A stretch of DNA of 15,553 nucleotides from positions 1 to 15,553 of the forward strand of contig UQWH01000048.1 of assembly GCA_900544705.1 (NCBI GenBank), read 5' to 3'. Below, piece after piece: positions 14,609-15,553 of this stretch (its first letter is position 1; each line of letters begins with the position of its first letter). A model generated the notes under the pieces. That model was not told the origin of the DNA. It saw only the letters and a list, made by a program, of their open reading frames with translations, and searched no databases. This DNA is from an uncultured Eubacteriales bacterium. GTDB lineage: Bacteria; Bacillota; Clostridia; Oscillospirales; Oscillospiraceae. Position numbers and translations under genes: made by a program.

Positions 14609-15382
14609 ATGGCACAGAAAGACCGTCTTGATCAGATTCGCACGACTGTCCGCGAGAAAGAGCGGGTCGTTGTTTCGGAACTGAGCAAGCAGTTTCAAGT
14701 GACGGAGGAAACCATCCGGCGCGATCTGGAAAAGCTGGAGGCCGAGGGCCTTGTGACCCGCACCTTCGGCGGTGCGATCCTGAACGGAAGAAACACCAGT
14801 GCGCGTACCAGCTACGCGCAGCGGACGCAGATGAACGTTGCAGAAAAGAAGACCATCGCACGGATCGCCGCCGGCCTGATCCCGAAGCATCGCTGCGTGA
14901 TCGGCGCGGACTCCAGTTCTACCGTCTTTGAAACGATCTGCCTCCTGAAAGGGCAGTCAAACCTGCTTCTGATGACATATGCTGCCAATATTTTGCAGGA
15001 GCTTGTGGATGCGGATATGCGCATCATGTCCACCGGAGGCCTGTTCAACAAGGAGTCCCACTCCTTTATGGGCGTGATCACCCGCAATACGATCAAGGCG
15101 TACAATACGGATATTCTTCTCATCAGCTGCAAGGGACTGAGCCTGGACGGCGGCTTGTTTGACAGCGACGAGAACGAGGCGGACATCAAGCAGCTCATGG
15201 CGACCAAGGCCGCCAAGATCATCCTGCTGGCTGACCATTCAAAGTTTGACAGCGTTGCCTTTGCCAAACTGATGGATCTGGAGAGCGTCGACGTGCTTGT
15301 GACAGACCGCCGCCCCTCCGAGGCGTGGGTGGATGTGCTGGCAGCCGCGAATGTGCAGCTTCTCTGCCCCGAGATGATTTAA
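14609..15382 (+). CDS. DeoR-family transcriptional regulator
   Basis: A 257-residue DNA-binding regulator, usually a repressor that releases DNA on binding a phosphorylated sugar intermediate. The N-terminal winged helix-turn-helix carries the family signature VSELSKQFQVTEETIRRDL (22-40) followed by TRTFGGA. The C-terminal sensor domain has GADSSSTV (99-106), STGG (141-144), a CKG segment (174-176), the E-x-x-x-K-x-x-M-like stretch near 190-197 and ADHSKF (208-213). These are the elements that bind the sugar phosphate in DeoR/GlpR proteins. It has its own promoter and is followed by strong terminators. It probably controls one or both operons here, sensing a product of the kinase. Confidence 0.92.
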   Translation: MAQKDRLDQIRTTVREKERVVVSELSKQFQVTEETIRRDLEKLEAEGLVTRTFGGAILNGRNTSARTSYAQRTQMNVAEKKTIARIAAGLIPKHRCVIGADSSSTVFETICLLKGQSNLLLMTYAANILQELVDADMRIMSTGGLFNKESHSFMGVITRNTIKAYNTDILLISCKGLSLDGGLFDSDENEADIKQLMATKAAKIILLADHSKFDSVAFAKLMDLESVDVLVTDRRPSEAWVDVLAAANVQLLCPEMI

Positions 15383-15415
15383 AATCTCCCAAAATAGGTT
15401 TTGTAATTTTGCAGG

Positions 15416-15457
15416 CAGTTTGTCAAAAAAGTCCTTTTGGACTTTTTTGACAAACTG
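15416..15457. terminator. Bidirectional intrinsic terminator hairpin 1
   Basis: The arms 15416-15434 and 15439-15457 form a perfect 19-bp stem with a TTTT loop. The core AAAAAAGTCC / GGACTTTTTT has an A-tract on one side and a T-tract on the other, so it can terminate in both directions. It begins 33 bases after the regulator stop. Confidence 0.88.
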
Positions 15458-15485
15458 AAGCGCGCAGCTTTCGCTGCGCGCTTTT
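15458..15485 (+). terminator. Tandem intrinsic terminator hairpin 2
   Basis: An 11-bp GC-rich stem (15458-15468 with 15473-15483) around TTTC, followed by a short T-run. It starts directly after hairpin 1 and acts as a back-up for rightward transcription. Confidence 0.8.
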
Positions 15486-15523
15486 CCTGTTTATGCTTTT
15501 ATCGGAACGTTTTGATGTACGGA

Positions 15524-15553
15524 TCAGAAGATGCCCTGGGACATCATGGCCTC
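15524..15553 (-). CDS. Possible 3' end of a convergent leftward gene
   Basis: On the minus strand the last 30 bases read EAMMSQGIF followed by TGA (15526-15524). The bidirectional terminator to the left fits a convergent gene ending here. Nine codons are far too few to name a product or prove a gene. Confidence 0.3.
   Translation of the reverse strand, partial: EAMMSQGIF

Noticed and set aside
1..15553. tRNA, rRNA, CRISPR array, insertion sequence, att site, riboswitch
   Set aside because: I saw no cloverleaf, regular repeat-spacer array, transposase, terminal inverted repeats or recognisable riboswitch core; all long gaps are accounted for above.

Overview
The window is a compact, fully bacterial catabolic locus: a long leftward operon and a shorter rightward operon diverge from one AT-rich control region (about 9098-9568). 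Near-consensus sigma-A type promoters, strong AGGAGG-type ribosome binding sites, a lipoprotein-anchored binding protein and short or overlapping gene junctions suggest a Gram-positive Bacillota, probably a Clostridia of moderately high GC (a gut Oscillospiraceae-like organism would fit). This is inference; no rRNA or marker gene is present.

Leftward arm, in transcription order from 9097 down to 1: a solute-binding lipoprotein of the branched-chain amino acid/amide (HAAT) type; a strong intercistronic hairpin; a two-cysteine Asp/Glu racemase-superfamily enzyme resembling maleate isomerase; the four ABC transporter core genes livH, livM, livG and livF, which overlap or abut; a small hairpin; a zinc-dependent polyol-type dehydrogenase; a class II aldolase; a beta-hydroxyacid dehydrogenase (3-hydroxyisobutyrate dehydrogenase family); and an amidohydrolase cut by the window edge.

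Rightward arm, from 9569 to 15382: two zinc-dependent dehydrogenases, a second class II aldolase, a PfkB-family sugar kinase, an aldo-keto reductase and a DeoR-family regulator with its own promoter, followed by a tandem pair of terminator hairpins. A few codons that may end a convergent leftward gene are visible at the right edge.

The second dehydrogenase and the aldolase of the rightward arm are clear paralogues (about 60% identical by eye) of the dehydrogenase and aldolase of the leftward arm, and lie in the same order. The locus therefore carries two copies of a dehydrogenase-aldolase module fed by one transporter. The rightward set (dehydrogenase, aldolase, PfkB kinase, DeoR regulator) recalls galactitol/tagatose-type pathways: oxidise a polyol to a ketose, phosphorylate it, split it to DHAP plus an aldehyde, and reduce the aldehyde. 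A HAAT transporter, an amidohydrolase, a hydroxyacid dehydrogenase and a maleate-isomerase-like enzyme are not part of any such pathway I recognise. The substrate is unknown to me. A nitrogen-linked or acidic sugar derivative is the simplest guess.

The most notable regulatory signal is a 10-bp dyad, TTGAnnTCAA, that occurs three times in the divergent region, overlapping the -35 hexamer of each of the two main promoters.
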